A model generated the notes under the pieces. That model was not told where the DNA came from. It did no database searches and worked only from the letters and a program-made list of their open reading frames with translations. A DNA stretch of 64,000 nt from Betaproteobacteria bacterium (GTDB lineage: Bacteria; Pseudomonadota; Gammaproteobacteria; Burkholderiales; Burkholderiaceae): positions 1 through 64,000 of the forward strand of contig RFXC01000002.1 of NCBI GenBank assembly GCA_009921765.1, in the 5' to 3' direction. A program made the position numbers and the translations under genes. Below, one piece after another: positions 43,453 through 51,968 of this stretch (the stretch's first letter is position 1; every line of letters begins with the position of its first letter).

Positions 43453-44688
43453 ATGGCACGACTATCCGATCTGACCGAATACGAGCGCACTCACCTGCTC
43501 AAGATGCGCGAGCAGGCCCCTCGCCTCGCGCCCAAGGCGTGGGCAGACGCACGGCCGCTTGCTCGGCGTCGCGTGGCGATTGTCAGCACGGCGGGCTTGC
43601 ACGCGGGCAGCGACCCCGCGTTCGCGCCGGGCGAAGGTGCCACCGGCTACCGGGTGATCCCCGGCGATGTGAACCCGGCAACGCTCATGATGAGTCATAT
43701 CTCGGTCAACTTCGATCGAAGCGGTTTTCGACGTGATCCTGAGGTGGTGTTTCCCGTCTCCCGGTTGCGTGAACTCGCCGCGGAGGGCGTCATCGGCTCG
43801 GTGGCCAACTTTCACTACTCCTTCATGGGGGCACCGTTTCCACCCACGCGGTTTGAAGCGAAGGCCCGCGAGATCGCTGGCCTCCTGCGTCGCGACGGGG
43901 TGGATACGGCCGTTCTGATGCCGGTCTGACCGAATTGCACGTGCGCCGTGAGCGCCATCGGTCACTATCTGGAGTCGGAGGGGATTGCTACCGCGTCGAT
44001 CAGCCTCGTTCGCGAGCACACCGAGGTGATGCAGCCACCGCGTGCGCTCTGGGTGCCATTTCCGCTGGGCCGGCCAATGGGGGTGGCACACGACCCGGCG
44101 TTTCAGCGTCGGGTGCTGAGAGCGCTGCTCGCACTTTTTGAACGTCCGTCGGGCCCGGTGCTCGAGGATTTTCCCGAGGACGCCCCCGCTGATGGTCTTG
44201 CGCATGCTGATGACTCGGAGGGCGAAGCCTGTCCCGTATTTTTTGATGCGCCTGGTGCAGCATCCGATTCTCCGCGTGCTGCGCGGTTGCAATCAGAAAT
44301 CGCGCAGCTTGCACCGTGGCAGGCGCTTGCCGCCCAGCGCCGAGGCGCAAGCGTGTTCGGATTGAGTGGCCAGTCACCGCAGGCGCTGGCGGCGATGCTC
44401 TTGGGGCTTGCCGAGGCGGCTTCGATCACTGCTGCCGAGTGGCAGACACTCAAGCTCGCGGTCGATGATCTTCGCACCTTCTACGAGGAGGCTGCGGCAG
44501 CCCAACCCTCGCCACTTTCGTCAGTCGAACTTGAGAAATGGTTCTATCGGCAAACGGCGGCGGGAGCGTTGCTGCACGACCTGCGCGCCGCGGGGCTCGT
44601 GCACGATGACGCAACCGTCAGGCAGATCGCCGACCGGATGCTGATTCCCAGGAGGGTGCTGGAGGCGGAACCGTTCCAGGAGGGTTAG
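43453..44688 (+). CDS. GrdB-like selenoprotein (glycine/betaine/sarcosine/D-proline reductase selenoprotein B family), UGA = Sec159
   Basis: Read through the in-frame TGA at 43927-43929, this is one 411-residue protein. Before the TGA are family motifs 'MSHISVNFDRSGFRRDPEVVFPVSRLRELAAEGVIGSVANFHYSFMGAPFP' and 'GVDTAVLMPV'. Directly after it, in the same frame, is 'PNCTCAVSAIGHYLESEGIATASISLVREHTEVMQPPRALWVPFPLGRP', giving a U159-P-N-C162-T-C164 redox motif. A C-terminal helical domain follows. A stop here would remove the active site and leave the second half without its own start. A bSECIS-like hairpin follows the UGA. Selenocysteine genes (selA, selB, selC, selD) are not in the window. Start ATG 43453 after AGGAGA. 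Confidence 0.8.
43930..43961 (+). promoter_or_regulatory. Candidate bacterial SECIS element
   Basis: Immediately after the UGA (43927-43929) CCGA (43930-43933) pairs with TCGG (43958-43961). An inner GCGC (43943-43946) pairs with GCGC (43952-43955), capping with a 5-base loop CGTGA. The apical loop is 18-22 bases after the UGA with a G-U at its start, within the known range for bacterial SECIS. The middle of the stem is loosely paired. Confidence 0.55.
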
Positions 44689-45606
44689 ATGGCAGACTTG
44701 CGCGGCGTGGTGTTCGATGCCTACGGCACGCTGTTCGATGTGTATTCAATCGGTCAGCGCGCCGAGCAACACTTTCCGGGAATGGGTGCGGCCATTTCAA
44801 CCATCTGGCGCGACAAGCAGATCGAGTACTCGCGCCTGGTGACACTGTCAGACCCGTCGGCCTCTGGCAGTCGTCACTACCAGACGTTTTGGGAGCTGAC
44901 GCGCGCAGCGCTCGTCTACAGCCTGCAGAAGCTGAACCTCTCCTTCGCTGCTGCCGAGATCGATGACCTGATGAGCGGCTACGCCCGACTCGATGCCTAT
45001 CCCGAATGCCTCTCGGTGCTGCAGGCGCTCAGGTCGTGCGGTCTTGTCACTGCCGTTCTGTCCAACGGATCGCCCGACATGCTTCGGGCCGCGTCGGACA
45101 GCTCGGGTCTCACGCCCTGGTTGAGCCACCGCATTTCGGTCGATTCAGTCAGGCAGTTCAAGACCAGCCCCGCCTGTTACGCACTCGCACCGCAGGTGCT
45201 CGGGCTGTCCACCGAGTCGTTGCTTTTTGTCTCGTCGAATGGTTGGGATGTGGTGGGCGCCCGGTGGTTCGGGTTTCGCACCTGCTGGGTCAACCGGCAG
45301 GGGCTTCCGTTCGAAACGATCGGCGAGCGGCCTCATGCCCGGAAATTGGGCGCTCCGCGCGCTTACGGTGCGATTCGCCCTCGATTGGGTGCGGTCTGCA
45401 TTGGTTTCGTCCGGGCTCGGATGGATTTGGGTCGGCACGCGGATTGCTGGATAGGGGCGTCTCACATGCGTGTGGGATCCACCCCCACAACGTCCGGTTG
45501 CCATTCCTCGCAGAGCCGTGCTGTCCTCCGATCCCCTTCTCATTGTCAATGCGCAGCGTGCGGTGCGCGCAGGCGAGCGCCTGTCACGGGTCGACGTACT
45601 GATTGA
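44689..45606 (+). CDS. Type II haloacid dehalogenase-like HAD protein with abnormal C-terminal run-on
   Basis: The first 220 or so residues match (S)-2-haloacid dehalogenases: nucleophile 'FDAYGTLFDV', 'LSNGSPDML', 'FKTSPACYALAPQVLGL' and 'FVSSNGWDVVGARWFGFRTCWVNRQGLPFETIGERPH'. Family members end 10-20 residues later. Here the frame stays open for another 80 or so residues of Arg/Cys-rich sequence with no resemblance to the family, running through a sigma-54 promoter and into the next gene. The original stop was probably lost. The ATG follows the selenoprotein stop directly with a GGAGG site. Confidence 0.78.
   Translation: MADLRGVVFDAYGTLFDVYSIGQRAEQHFPGMGAAISTIWRDKQIEYSRLVTLSDPSASGSRHYQTFWELTRAALVYSLQKLNLSFAAAEIDDLMSGYARLDAYPECLSVLQALRSCGLVTAVLSNGSPDMLRAASDSSGLTPWLSHRISVDSVRQFKTSPACYALAPQVLGLSTESLLFVSSNGWDVVGARWFGFRTCWVNRQGLPFETIGERPHARKLGAPRAYGAIRPRLGAVCIGFVRARMDLGRHADCWIGASHMRVGSTPTTSGCHSSQSRAVLRSPSHCQCAACGARRRAPVTGRRTD
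45433..45448 (+). promoter_or_regulatory. Sigma-54 (-24/-12) promoter for the amidohydrolase/ABC operon
   Basis: CGGCACGCGGATTGCT matches the consensus TGGCACGNNNNTTGCW at all fixed positions except the first. The GG/GC spacing is exact. The predicted start is near 45459, about 59 bases before the GTG at 45518. A GCGC-N7-GTGC near-match to an NtrC site lies at 45357-45371, roughly 100 bases upstream of the predicted transcription start. Confidence 0.75.
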
Positions 45607-47023
45607 TCGTGGTCGGATTGTCTCGGTAGAAGAGGCAGACGCTGATGCCCGTCAGGCGACGGGCCAGGCGAGACGGATTGACGCGAGCTCGCTCATTCTG
45701 TTGCCCGGCCTGGTCAATGCGCATGTGCATTCGAATGAGGCCTTTGAAAGAGGCCTTTATCCGGCCTTGCCTCTTGAACGCTGGCTCACCCGCACTTACC
45801 CGCCGCTCGGGGCGCCCGCCGTGCCGCCGCGCTGGCACTACCTTCGGGCGATGCTGGTGGCGTGTGACGCCATTCGCTCGGGCACCGTCGCGCTACAGGA
45901 TGATTTCCTGAACCCCGCTTGCGATGCTGAGTCGCTCGAGCAGGTGGTGGGCGCGTGGTCGGACAGCGGATTGCGCGCCTCCATCGCAACAACACTGGCA
46001 GACCGCCCCTATCTTGACGGCCTGCCCTGGGCTAGAGGGCTGTGCGATTCCCTCCTCGCGCGCTCAATCGATGCGAGGCTGGGGCGTTCAGTTGCCGAGC
46101 AGTCGAGCTTCTTCAGGGCAGCCCATAGACGGTGGAATGGGGCGTCCGCTGGCCGTATCCAGCTCATGCTCGGACCGCGAGGGCCGCAACGCTGCAGCGA
46201 CTCGCTTCTGTCCGAGGTCGCGATGCTGAGCCGTGACCATGATTGCGCGGTGCACATGCATGTCCTTGAAACCAAGACGCAGCGCGCCACGTCGCATCTG
46301 CAGACGGGGGGCGGGTTCTTCGTCCGGTTGGCCCGCGCGGGTTTATTGAACGAAAAACTGACCATCAATCACGCCGTTTGGGTCGATGGCCAGGATATCC
46401 AGGCGATCGCCGATTCCGGAGCATTCGTGACCCATAACCCCTTGAGCAATCAGCGCCTTGGGAGCGGCACCGCGCCCGTGAGACGTCTTCGCTCTGCTGG
46501 CGTGCGCGTAGCGCTCGGTACGGACGGCCCGGCAACCGGCGATACGGCCTGCATGGCGGCGGTCCTCCGGGCTGGCAGCCTTTTGCATCGAGACGCAGAT
46601 ACCAACGAAAGTGAGTGGCTGGGACCCGATGCAGCGTGGGAAATGGCTACCCGCTTGGGTGCTCAAAGCATGGGGTTGGAGCCGGCTTGGGGCAAGCTCG
46701 AACCGGGCGCGCCAGCGGATCTGATCCTGCTGAATGCCAGGCATCGCGCACTGATTCCGCATCACGATACCGTGGCGCAATGGGCGCTTTCGGCTGGCGC
46801 CGATTTGGTCGATACCGTGGTCATCAATGGCGAGTTGGTGATGCAAGCTGGCCGGATCACTGCCTTTGACGAAGAGCGGATTCTTGACGAGGCGCGCGAG
46901 GCGGGTGAGCGATGGCAAGAGCAGGTTCAGCCAGCGCTTGAGGCGAGTGGCGCAATGTTCGACCCGCTCATCGGTCAGGTACTGGACAAGGTTCGGACTG
47001 AAGCCATCCACGAGGCGGGCTGA
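45518..47023 (+). CDS. Amidohydrolase (TrzA/AtzA/SAH-deaminase type)
   Basis: 501 residues from GTG 45518. The metal site has 'NAHVHSNEAF' (HxH), 'AVHMHVLETK', 'NHAVWV' and 'GTDGPATGD'. The fold starts with the small beta-sandwich ('LLIVNAQRAVRAGERLSRVDVLIDRGRI'). Relatives deaminate or dechlorinate triazines, guanine, cytosine-like rings or S-adenosylhomocysteine. It leads a sigma-54 operon with an amino-acid-type ABC importer, starting two bases before the permease. The substrate is probably an imported ring or amidine. Confidence 0.83.
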   Translation: MLSSDPLLIVNAQRAVRAGERLSRVDVLIDRGRIVSVEEADADARQATGQARRIDASSLILLPGLVNAHVHSNEAFERGLYPALPLERWLTRTYPPLGAPAVPPRWHYLRAMLVACDAIRSGTVALQDDFLNPACDAESLEQVVGAWSDSGLRASIATTLADRPYLDGLPWARGLCDSLLARSIDARLGRSVAEQSSFFRAAHRRWNGASAGRIQLMLGPRGPQRCSDSLLSEVAMLSRDHDCAVHMHVLETKTQRATSHLQTGGGFFVRLARAGLLNEKLTINHAVWVDGQDIQAIADSGAFVTHNPLSNQRLGSGTAPVRRLRSAGVRVALGTDGPATGDTACMAAVLRAGSLLHRDADTNESEWLGPDAAWEMATRLGAQSMGLEPAWGKLEPGAPADLILLNARHRALIPHHDTVAQWALSAGADLVDTVVINGELVMQAGRITAFDEERILDEAREAGERWQEQVQPALEASGAMFDPLIGQVLDKVRTEAIHEAG

Positions 47024-47025
47024 AT

Positions 47026-47679
47026 ATGGATTTCGAGTGGTCAATCTTTCTTGAGACCCTGCCGTCGCTTGCCCGAGGCGCAGTGGTCACCGCTCAACTC
47101 GCGCTGGCCTCCGCACTGCTTGGTTTGCTGATCGGTGTGCTGGGCGGACTCGCGCGCGTGTCGTCGCGGCCGTTGCTGCGCAAGGCGGCGGGTGTCTATG
47201 TCACGGTGGTCAGGGGCCTTCCGCTCCTGGTAATCCTGCTGTTTCTTTACTACGGGCTTCCGTCGCTCGGCCTCCTTCTGCCTGCAACCGCCGTCGCCAT
47301 TCTCGCGCTAGCGATGACCAACGGCGCATATGTCACGGAGATTGTCCGCAGCGGCATTGAGTCGATCGATCGGGGCCAGATGCGTGCCGCCCGGTCGCTG
47401 GGCATGTCTTATCCGCTGGCGATGCGACGAATCATTCTGCCGCAGGCGATTCGCCGCGTGCTTGCGCCGCTGACCAACGAGTCCATCACGCTGATCAAGA
47501 ACACCGCGCTGGTTTCGGTGATTGCCATCTCCGACCTGCTTCGCGCGGGCGTCGACGCGATGACCTGGAAGGCCAACACCTTCAGCCCCTTCGCCGGGGT
47601 GGGGCTCTTTTACCTTGCGCTGACACTGCCGTTGCTTGCGCTCACGGGCTGGCTCGAGCGTCGCTACCGCATCCACTGA
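47026..47679 (+). CDS. Polar amino acid-type ABC transporter permease
   Basis: 217 residues, five membrane segments, with the HisM/GlnP-type loop '[54 protein letters not shown]'. A single permease gene suggests a homodimeric channel. It follows the amidohydrolase by two bases and precedes its ATPase. Confidence 0.9.
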   Translation: MDFEWSIFLETLPSLARGAVVTAQLALASALLGLLIGVLGGLARVSSRPLLRKAAGVYVTVVRGLPLLVILLFLYYGLPSLGLLLPATAVAILALAMTNGAYVTEIVRSGIESIDRGQMRAARSLGMSYPLAMRRIILPQAIRRVLAPLTNESITLIKNTALVSVIAISDLLRAGVDAMTWKANTFSPFAGVGLFYLALTLPLLALTGWLERRYRIH

Positions 47680-47686
47680 GCCTGCC

Positions 47687-48460
47687 ATGCTGCTGATTCG
47701 AAACCTTCACAAAAGCTATGGCTCCCAGCTTGTGCTGCGCGGCGTCGATCTTTCGGTGGCACGCGGCGAAGCGGTGGTGCTGATCGGGCCGTCCGGATCC
47801 GGCAAGAGCACGCTCCTTTCATGCGTCAATTTCCTGGAGCCTTTCGAACAGGGCGAGATTCGTGTCGATGGCGAACCTGTCGGCTGGACCACTGGCTCCG
47901 AAGGCATGCGGCTTCGTCAAACCGAAAGGGAGCTGGACCGCCTCAGGCGTGGGATCGGGATCGTATTCCAGCAGTTCAATCTGTTTCCGCACTTGAGCGT
48001 CATGGGCAACCTCATTGAGGCGCCGGTCCATGTGCTGGGGCAGGACCCCGGCGCAGCGCGTATCGAGGCGCGACAAATTCTCGAAAAGGTCGGGCTATCG
48101 GAGAAGGCTGACGCCCACCCCGGCGATCTGTCGGGCGGGCAGCAACAGAGGGTGGCAATCGCTCGCTGTCTGATGATGAAGCCCAAGCTGATGCTGTTTG
48201 ACGAAGTGACGTCAGCGCTCGATCCCGAACTGGTTGGTGAAGTGCTTGCCGTCATGAAGCAGTTGAAAGAGGACGGCATGACGATGCTGGTGGTGACCCA
48301 TGAAATGGGTTTTGCGCGCGAAGCGGCCGATCGCGTGGTGTTCATGGATGCAGGCTTGATCGTTGAGCAGGGGCACCCCGACCAGATGTTTGTAGCGCCA
48401 GCCGAACCAAGAACGCAGGCCTTTCTGTCCCGATTCACCGACCGGATGTCGCGCGCCTGA
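47687..48460 (+). CDS. Polar amino acid-type ABC transporter ATP-binding protein
   Basis: 257 residues from ATG 47687. Walker A '[19 protein letters not shown]', '[17 protein letters not shown]', signature '[15 protein letters not shown]', Walker B '[14 protein letters not shown]' and '[15 protein letters not shown]' are intact and typical of GlnQ/HisP. It energises the permease just upstream. Confidence 0.93.
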   Translation: MLLIRNLHKSYGSQLVLRGVDLSVARGEAVVLIGPSGSGKSTLLSCVNFLEPFEQGEIRVDGEPVGWTTGSEGMRLRQTERELDRLRRGIGIVFQQFNLFPHLSVMGNLIEAPVHVLGQDPGAARIEARQILEKVGLSEKADAHPGDLSGGQQQRVAIARCLMMKPKLMLFDEVTSALDPELVGEVLAVMKQLKEDGMTMLVVTHEMGFAREAADRVVFMDAGLIVEQGHPDQMFVAPAEPRTQAFLSRFTDRMSRA

Positions 48461-48510
48461 TCGTCCGGTGTTGATCTATCCCTGAAACCTTGACCGATAC
48501 GGAGTTACAG

Positions 48511-49290
48511 ATGTCTGAGCAGCATGATTTCCTGTCTCGTCGTCGCTTTGCGGGCATGTTGGCGGTTTGTGCTGCGCTTCCCGCATCAGCTTCAGCACAA
48601 AGCAGCACCCTTGATGCGATTCGTTCAAAGGGTGTCATGGTGATCGGCAACGGCGGCGCGTTTCCGCCCTTTGAATTTATCGAGAACGGGCAGTTGGTGG
48701 GCTTCGACATCGACCTGGGTAATGAGATCTGCCGCCGGCTGGGGGTAAAGGCCCAGTGGGAGAAAATTGATTTCTCAGGGCTGATTGCAGCCCTCACGTC
48801 CCGGCGCGTCGACGTGCTGATCACCGCCATGACCAAGACAGCCGAGCGGGCCGAGCGCATTGCGTTTTCCACGTCTTATTACAACTCGGGCATTGCGGCG
48901 GCTTCCAGGGCCAACGCGCCGGTTCGTGTCGCCGATGACTTGAGCGGAAAGATTGTTGCGGTTCAGGTGGGAACTGCCGGGGAACGCTTTGTACGCGACA
49001 ACTACGGCGCCAAGGTGAAGCAACTGAAGACCTTCAACGAATTTCCGCTGGCATTTGCAGACGTGGAAGCGGGACGCGCAGACGTGGTGGTAAACACGCT
49101 TCCCGTTTTGAAGTACAACGCCTCGCGGCGTGGTGGAAAGCTTGTTTTGTCTGAGCCGTTTGATTCCCGCGATGTGGGTATCAACACCCGACTTGCCGAC
49201 GCCGCATTTCTTGAAGAGATCAATCGTATTCTCGCCGAGCTGAAGAAGGAGGGTTTCCTCGATAAGCTCGACGAGAAGTGGTTCAAATAG
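48511..49290 (+). CDS. Polar amino acid-type ABC substrate-binding protein
   Basis: 259 residues. The leader 'FLSRRRFAGMLAVCAALPASASAQ' has an SRRRF twin-Arg motif, so Tat export is possible. The body is a type-II periplasmic binding fold: 'GVMVIGNGGAFPPFEFIENGQLVGFDIDLGNEICRRLG', 'DVLITAMTKTAERAERIAFSTSYYNSG', 'VGTAGERFVRD'. It completes the three-part importer in this sigma-54 operon. The ATG at 48511 after GGAG is preferred over a TTG at 48490. Confidence 0.9.
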   Translation: MSEQHDFLSRRRFAGMLAVCAALPASASAQSSTLDAIRSKGVMVIGNGGAFPPFEFIENGQLVGFDIDLGNEICRRLGVKAQWEKIDFSGLIAALTSRRVDVLITAMTKTAERAERIAFSTSYYNSGIAAASRANAPVRVADDLSGKIVAVQVGTAGERFVRDNYGAKVKQLKTFNEFPLAFADVEAGRADVVVNTLPVLKYNASRRGGKLVLSEPFDSRDVGINTRLADAAFLEEINRILAELKKEGFLDKLDEKWFK

Positions 49291-49297
49291 GCCGCAA

Positions 49298-50746
49298 TCA
49301 ACGCCCCCCGGCGGCCGACACCGCTTCGGGGGTGAGTTCATGATGCGCCTGCAAATCAAACTCGGCGCGAGTGGCAGCAGCATCCTCCAAAAAAAGTTGC
49401 CGGGTGATCCCCGAAACGATCCGGGGCGCGGTGTAGCGAATGTTGCTGTTCGAGGCTGAACTTGGCCCCAGGCTGAGCGTGGCGCCTCGAAAAATTGCGA
49501 AGATCCGGCTTGCCCAGGGCGCAGTTGCCGGATCCTTTGCTGTGAACGCGCCGAATCGATCGAGATACGGGAACTTCGCCAGTCGCGTGTCTTCCTGACC
49601 CGGCATGGGTTGGAAGCGGTCACCCCACAGGGCGATATGGGGTGAGATCGCCGACAGTTCGGGGCGTCTTTGCAGGTCGACCACGATTCCCGTGCCTGCA
49701 ATCACGAAATCGAACTCAAGATCGCCTTGCGGGGTTTCGGCTACTACCGCACCATGCCGCTCCCGAAGCGACAGCCAGGGGGTGGCGGGACGCAACCGAA
49801 AGCCCGGAAACGAGGTGGCTTTCTTGAAGGTGGGCTCGGGGGGCGGCTGGCTGATGTCGTAGAGGCGCTTCATGTAGTGCCAGCGTTCTGCGTCGGATAA
49901 CTCGGGGTAATGCGCAAGGTACCCGGCGAACTCCATCCAGCGGCGCGGGTTCGAAAGCGGAAGCTGCGGTCTTCGAAAGCAGAGATCAGCCGATGCCGCG
50001 CCTGCCTCGAGGGCTGCACTGGCGTTGTCAAAGCTGGACGCACCGGCGCCCAGGATGCCAACACGCGCGCCTTTGAGCGTGCTGAAATCGATCAGATCGT
50101 TGGTGTGTGCGTGCCGGTCGCTCGAGATGCCGTCAAAGATCGGTGGCTTCACGCGTGCACCGCTCCCCTCCGCGCCGGTAGCCAGCACCACTGTCTTGGT
50201 CTTGAAACGCTGGACGCTGCCGTCTGCTGTGCTTACCTCGATCTCGAACCGGCTGGTTCCGATCGGCGTGATGCGGGTGACCCGAGTTGCAGGGCGCACA
50301 TCAATGCCGGTCACCTCTCTGTGCCAGTTGAGATAGCCTTGCCAGTCGGGCCTGGAGATTCGAAAAAGTTGCTCCCAGCCGGCCGTGCCATGTTGCGCTT
50401 CATACCAGGCGCGAAAGCTCAGGCTGCCGATTCCGAGATCGGGCCCGGTCAGATCCTTGGGGGTGCGCAACATGATCATTCGCGCAAACGTGAGCCATGG
50501 ACCCGCAAGCCCGGGCGGGTTGGCATCGAACACAACCACCCGCTGCACCCGCTCGCGCATGAGCCCGAACGCGAGGCTTTGCCCGTACTGCCCGCCGCCC
50601 ACGATCGCGCAATCGAGCACGTCCTCTTCCCCCGGTTGTGTCCGAACCCACGGACGAGCCGGATAGTTGAGGCACTCGAGATCGAAGCGTACGCGTTCGC
50701 GCAGGGCTTCAAGGCTGGATGGGCGAGCGTTCGAAAGATCTGACAT
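49298..50746 (-). CDS. FAD/NAD(P)-dependent monooxygenase (FMO/ornithine-hydroxylase-like), copy 1
   Basis: 482 residues. The FAD-binding 'DCAIVGGGQYGQSLAFGLMRERVQRVVVFD' and NADPH-binding 'GARVGILGAGASSFDNASAALEAGA' both fit class B flavin monooxygenases, as does 'LATGAEG'. It hydroxylates N, S or C atoms. It is a clear paralogue of the enzyme at 59728-61206. It is transcribed alone from a perfect sigma-54 promoter and ends convergently seven bases from the amino-acid importer operon. Confidence 0.83.
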   Translation of the reverse strand: MSDLSNARPSSLEALRERVRFDLECLNYPARPWVRTQPGEEDVLDCAIVGGGQYGQSLAFGLMRERVQRVVVFDANPPGLAGPWLTFARMIMLRTPKDLTGPDLGIGSLSFRAWYEAQHGTAGWEQLFRISRPDWQGYLNWHREVTGIDVRPATRVTRITPIGTSRFEIEVSTADGSVQRFKTKTVVLATGAEGSGARVKPPIFDGISSDRHAHTNDLIDFSTLKGARVGILGAGASSFDNASAALEAGAASADLCFRRPQLPLSNPRRWMEFAGYLAHYPELSDAERWHYMKRLYDISQPPPEPTFKKATSFPGFRLRPATPWLSLRERHGAVVAETPQGDLEFDFVIAGTGIVVDLQRRPELSAISPHIALWGDRFQPMPGQEDTRLAKFPYLDRFGAFTAKDPATAPWASRIFAIFRGATLSLGPSSASNSNIRYTAPRIVSGITRQLFLEDAAATRAEFDLQAHHELTPEAVSAAGGR

Positions 50747-50786
50747 CTAGATACTCCAGTTTGGGGGTCGCAGGGCAGGGGAAAGT

Positions 50787-50802
50787 TGCAACCCGCGTGC
50801 CA
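50787..50802 (-). promoter_or_regulatory. Sigma-54 (-24/-12) promoter for the flavin monooxygenase
   Basis: On the minus strand TGGCACGCGGGTTGCA is a full match to the consensus TGGCACGNNNNTTGCW. The predicted start is near 50776, 30 bases before the ATG at 50746, which has a GGAG ribosome site. This is the strongest of the five sigma-54 sites in the window. Confidence 0.85.
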
Positions 50803-50891
50803 TTTTGGAATCGGCCGATTCGCGCCAGCGCGGTGCGGGGCGGACTACGCCCGCACCATTGCAACCCGCTGGGCACCATGCGGTGGCGCAA

Positions 50892-51194
50892 TCAGAGCGG
50901 CTCCAGGTTAGGGCTGAATACATCGACCAGTACGCGATGCTCGTGTCGCACGCCCTTCTGAGGCCAAAGCTCTGACGGGTCGAATTCGAGCAGATACACC
51001 CCAACCAAGGGGGCACTCTGGTTGCCACGAGCGAGTTCTTCAGGGTCAGGAAAGTCACCCCAATCGCGTACCACCCGACCGATCTTTCCTTCGATGAAGC
51101 CTGGGGTGCGGCTATGCCCGAGCCTTGAAATCGGGCGCACCCGCAGGATCTGCCCAGGCTGCCAGCGCATTGAAACGATCACGTTGTAAGGCAT
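50892..51194 (-). CDS. Nitrile hydratase/thiocyanate hydrolase beta C-terminal (SH3-like) domain as a free protein
   Basis: About 100 residues: 'WQPGQILRVRPISRLGHSRTPGFIEGKIGRVVRDWG', '...GVYLLEFDPSELWP', '...HRVLVDVFSPNLEPL'. This matches the SH3-like C-terminal half of nitrile hydratase beta subunits, where 'G-H-T/S-R-x-P' is highly conserved. The other half of beta is fused to alpha at 55848-56894. A stand-alone C-half is the arrangement of three-subunit thiocyanate hydrolase. It is the last gene of the ABC operon. The ATG at 51194 is preferred over an in-frame one at 51215 inside the permease. Confidence 0.75.
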   Translation of the reverse strand: MPYNVIVSMRWQPGQILRVRPISRLGHSRTPGFIEGKIGRVVRDWGDFPDPEELARGNQSAPLVGVYLLEFDPSELWPQKGVRHEHRVLVDVFSPNLEPL

Positions 51195-51199
51195 GATGG

Positions 51200-51952
51200 C
51201 TAACGATAGGCCCAACCGGTGAAGCGCCGTTCAACGATCACCATCGCCGCATAGAGCGCGATACCCAGAATTGCTAGCGCCACCAACCCTGCAAACACAA
51301 GAGGCACCTGGAACGCGGCCTGCGCGCTCAGCATCAGGTGACCAACGCCTCTGTTTGACCCCACCGTTTCGGCCATGACCGAGCCAACAAAAGCCAATGT
51401 GATTGCCACCTTGAGCGAGCTGAAAAAATAGGGCATGGAGCGGGGGAGTCCGATCTTTCGAATGATCTCCCAGCGGCTCGCGCCCAGCGCGCGCAGCACG
51501 TCGCGAAGCTCGGGCTCGGTGGTGGCGAGTCCGGTGGCGACATTCACCACAATCGGAAAAAACGAGATCAGGAAGGCGGTCAATACTGCAGGAAGCGTTC
51601 CTACGCCAAACCAAAGGATCAGAACGGGCACGATCGCAACCTTGGGAATGGAGTTGAAGCCGATCATGACGGGATAGAGCGCTTCATAGAGTCCACGGCT
51701 TGCGCCGATGATCGCGCCAAGGAGCAGCCCCACGACGGTGGCAATGCCAAAGCCAACCAGCGTCGTCCACAAGGTGACCGCCGAGTTGTCGATCAAAGTT
51801 TTGCGGAAGTTCCAGCCTGCCTGGGCGATGGTGCTCGGCGCAGGCAGAAACGAAGGTGGGATCGAAAAACTGGTGCAGGCGATTTCCCAAATACCGAATA
51901 GCGCGAGCGTAAACAGCGCGGGCCACACGACATAGGTTGGAAGACGGGTCAT
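51200..51952 (-). CDS. SsuC/TauC-type ABC transporter permease
   Basis: 250 residues, about six membrane segments. The family loop is 'DVLRALGASRWEIIRKIGLPRSMPYFFSSLKVAITLAFVGSVMAE', and 'LFGIWEIACTSFSIPPSFLPAPSTIAQA' is at the N-terminus. It works with the ATPase upstream and the divergent binding protein. Relatives import sulfonates, nitrate, cyanate, pyrimidine precursors or aromatic acids. Confidence 0.9.
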   Translation of the reverse strand: MTRLPTYVVWPALFTLALFGIWEIACTSFSIPPSFLPAPSTIAQAGWNFRKTLIDNSAVTLWTTLVGFGIATVVGLLLGAIIGASRGLYEALYPVMIGFNSIPKVAIVPVLILWFGVGTLPAVLTAFLISFFPIVVNVATGLATTEPELRDVLRALGASRWEIIRKIGLPRSMPYFFSSLKVAITLAFVGSVMAETVGSNRGVGHLMLSAQAAFQVPLVFAGLVALAILGIALYAAMVIVERRFTGWAYR

Positions 51953-51968
51953 TCTGGGCTCCCAGCGA

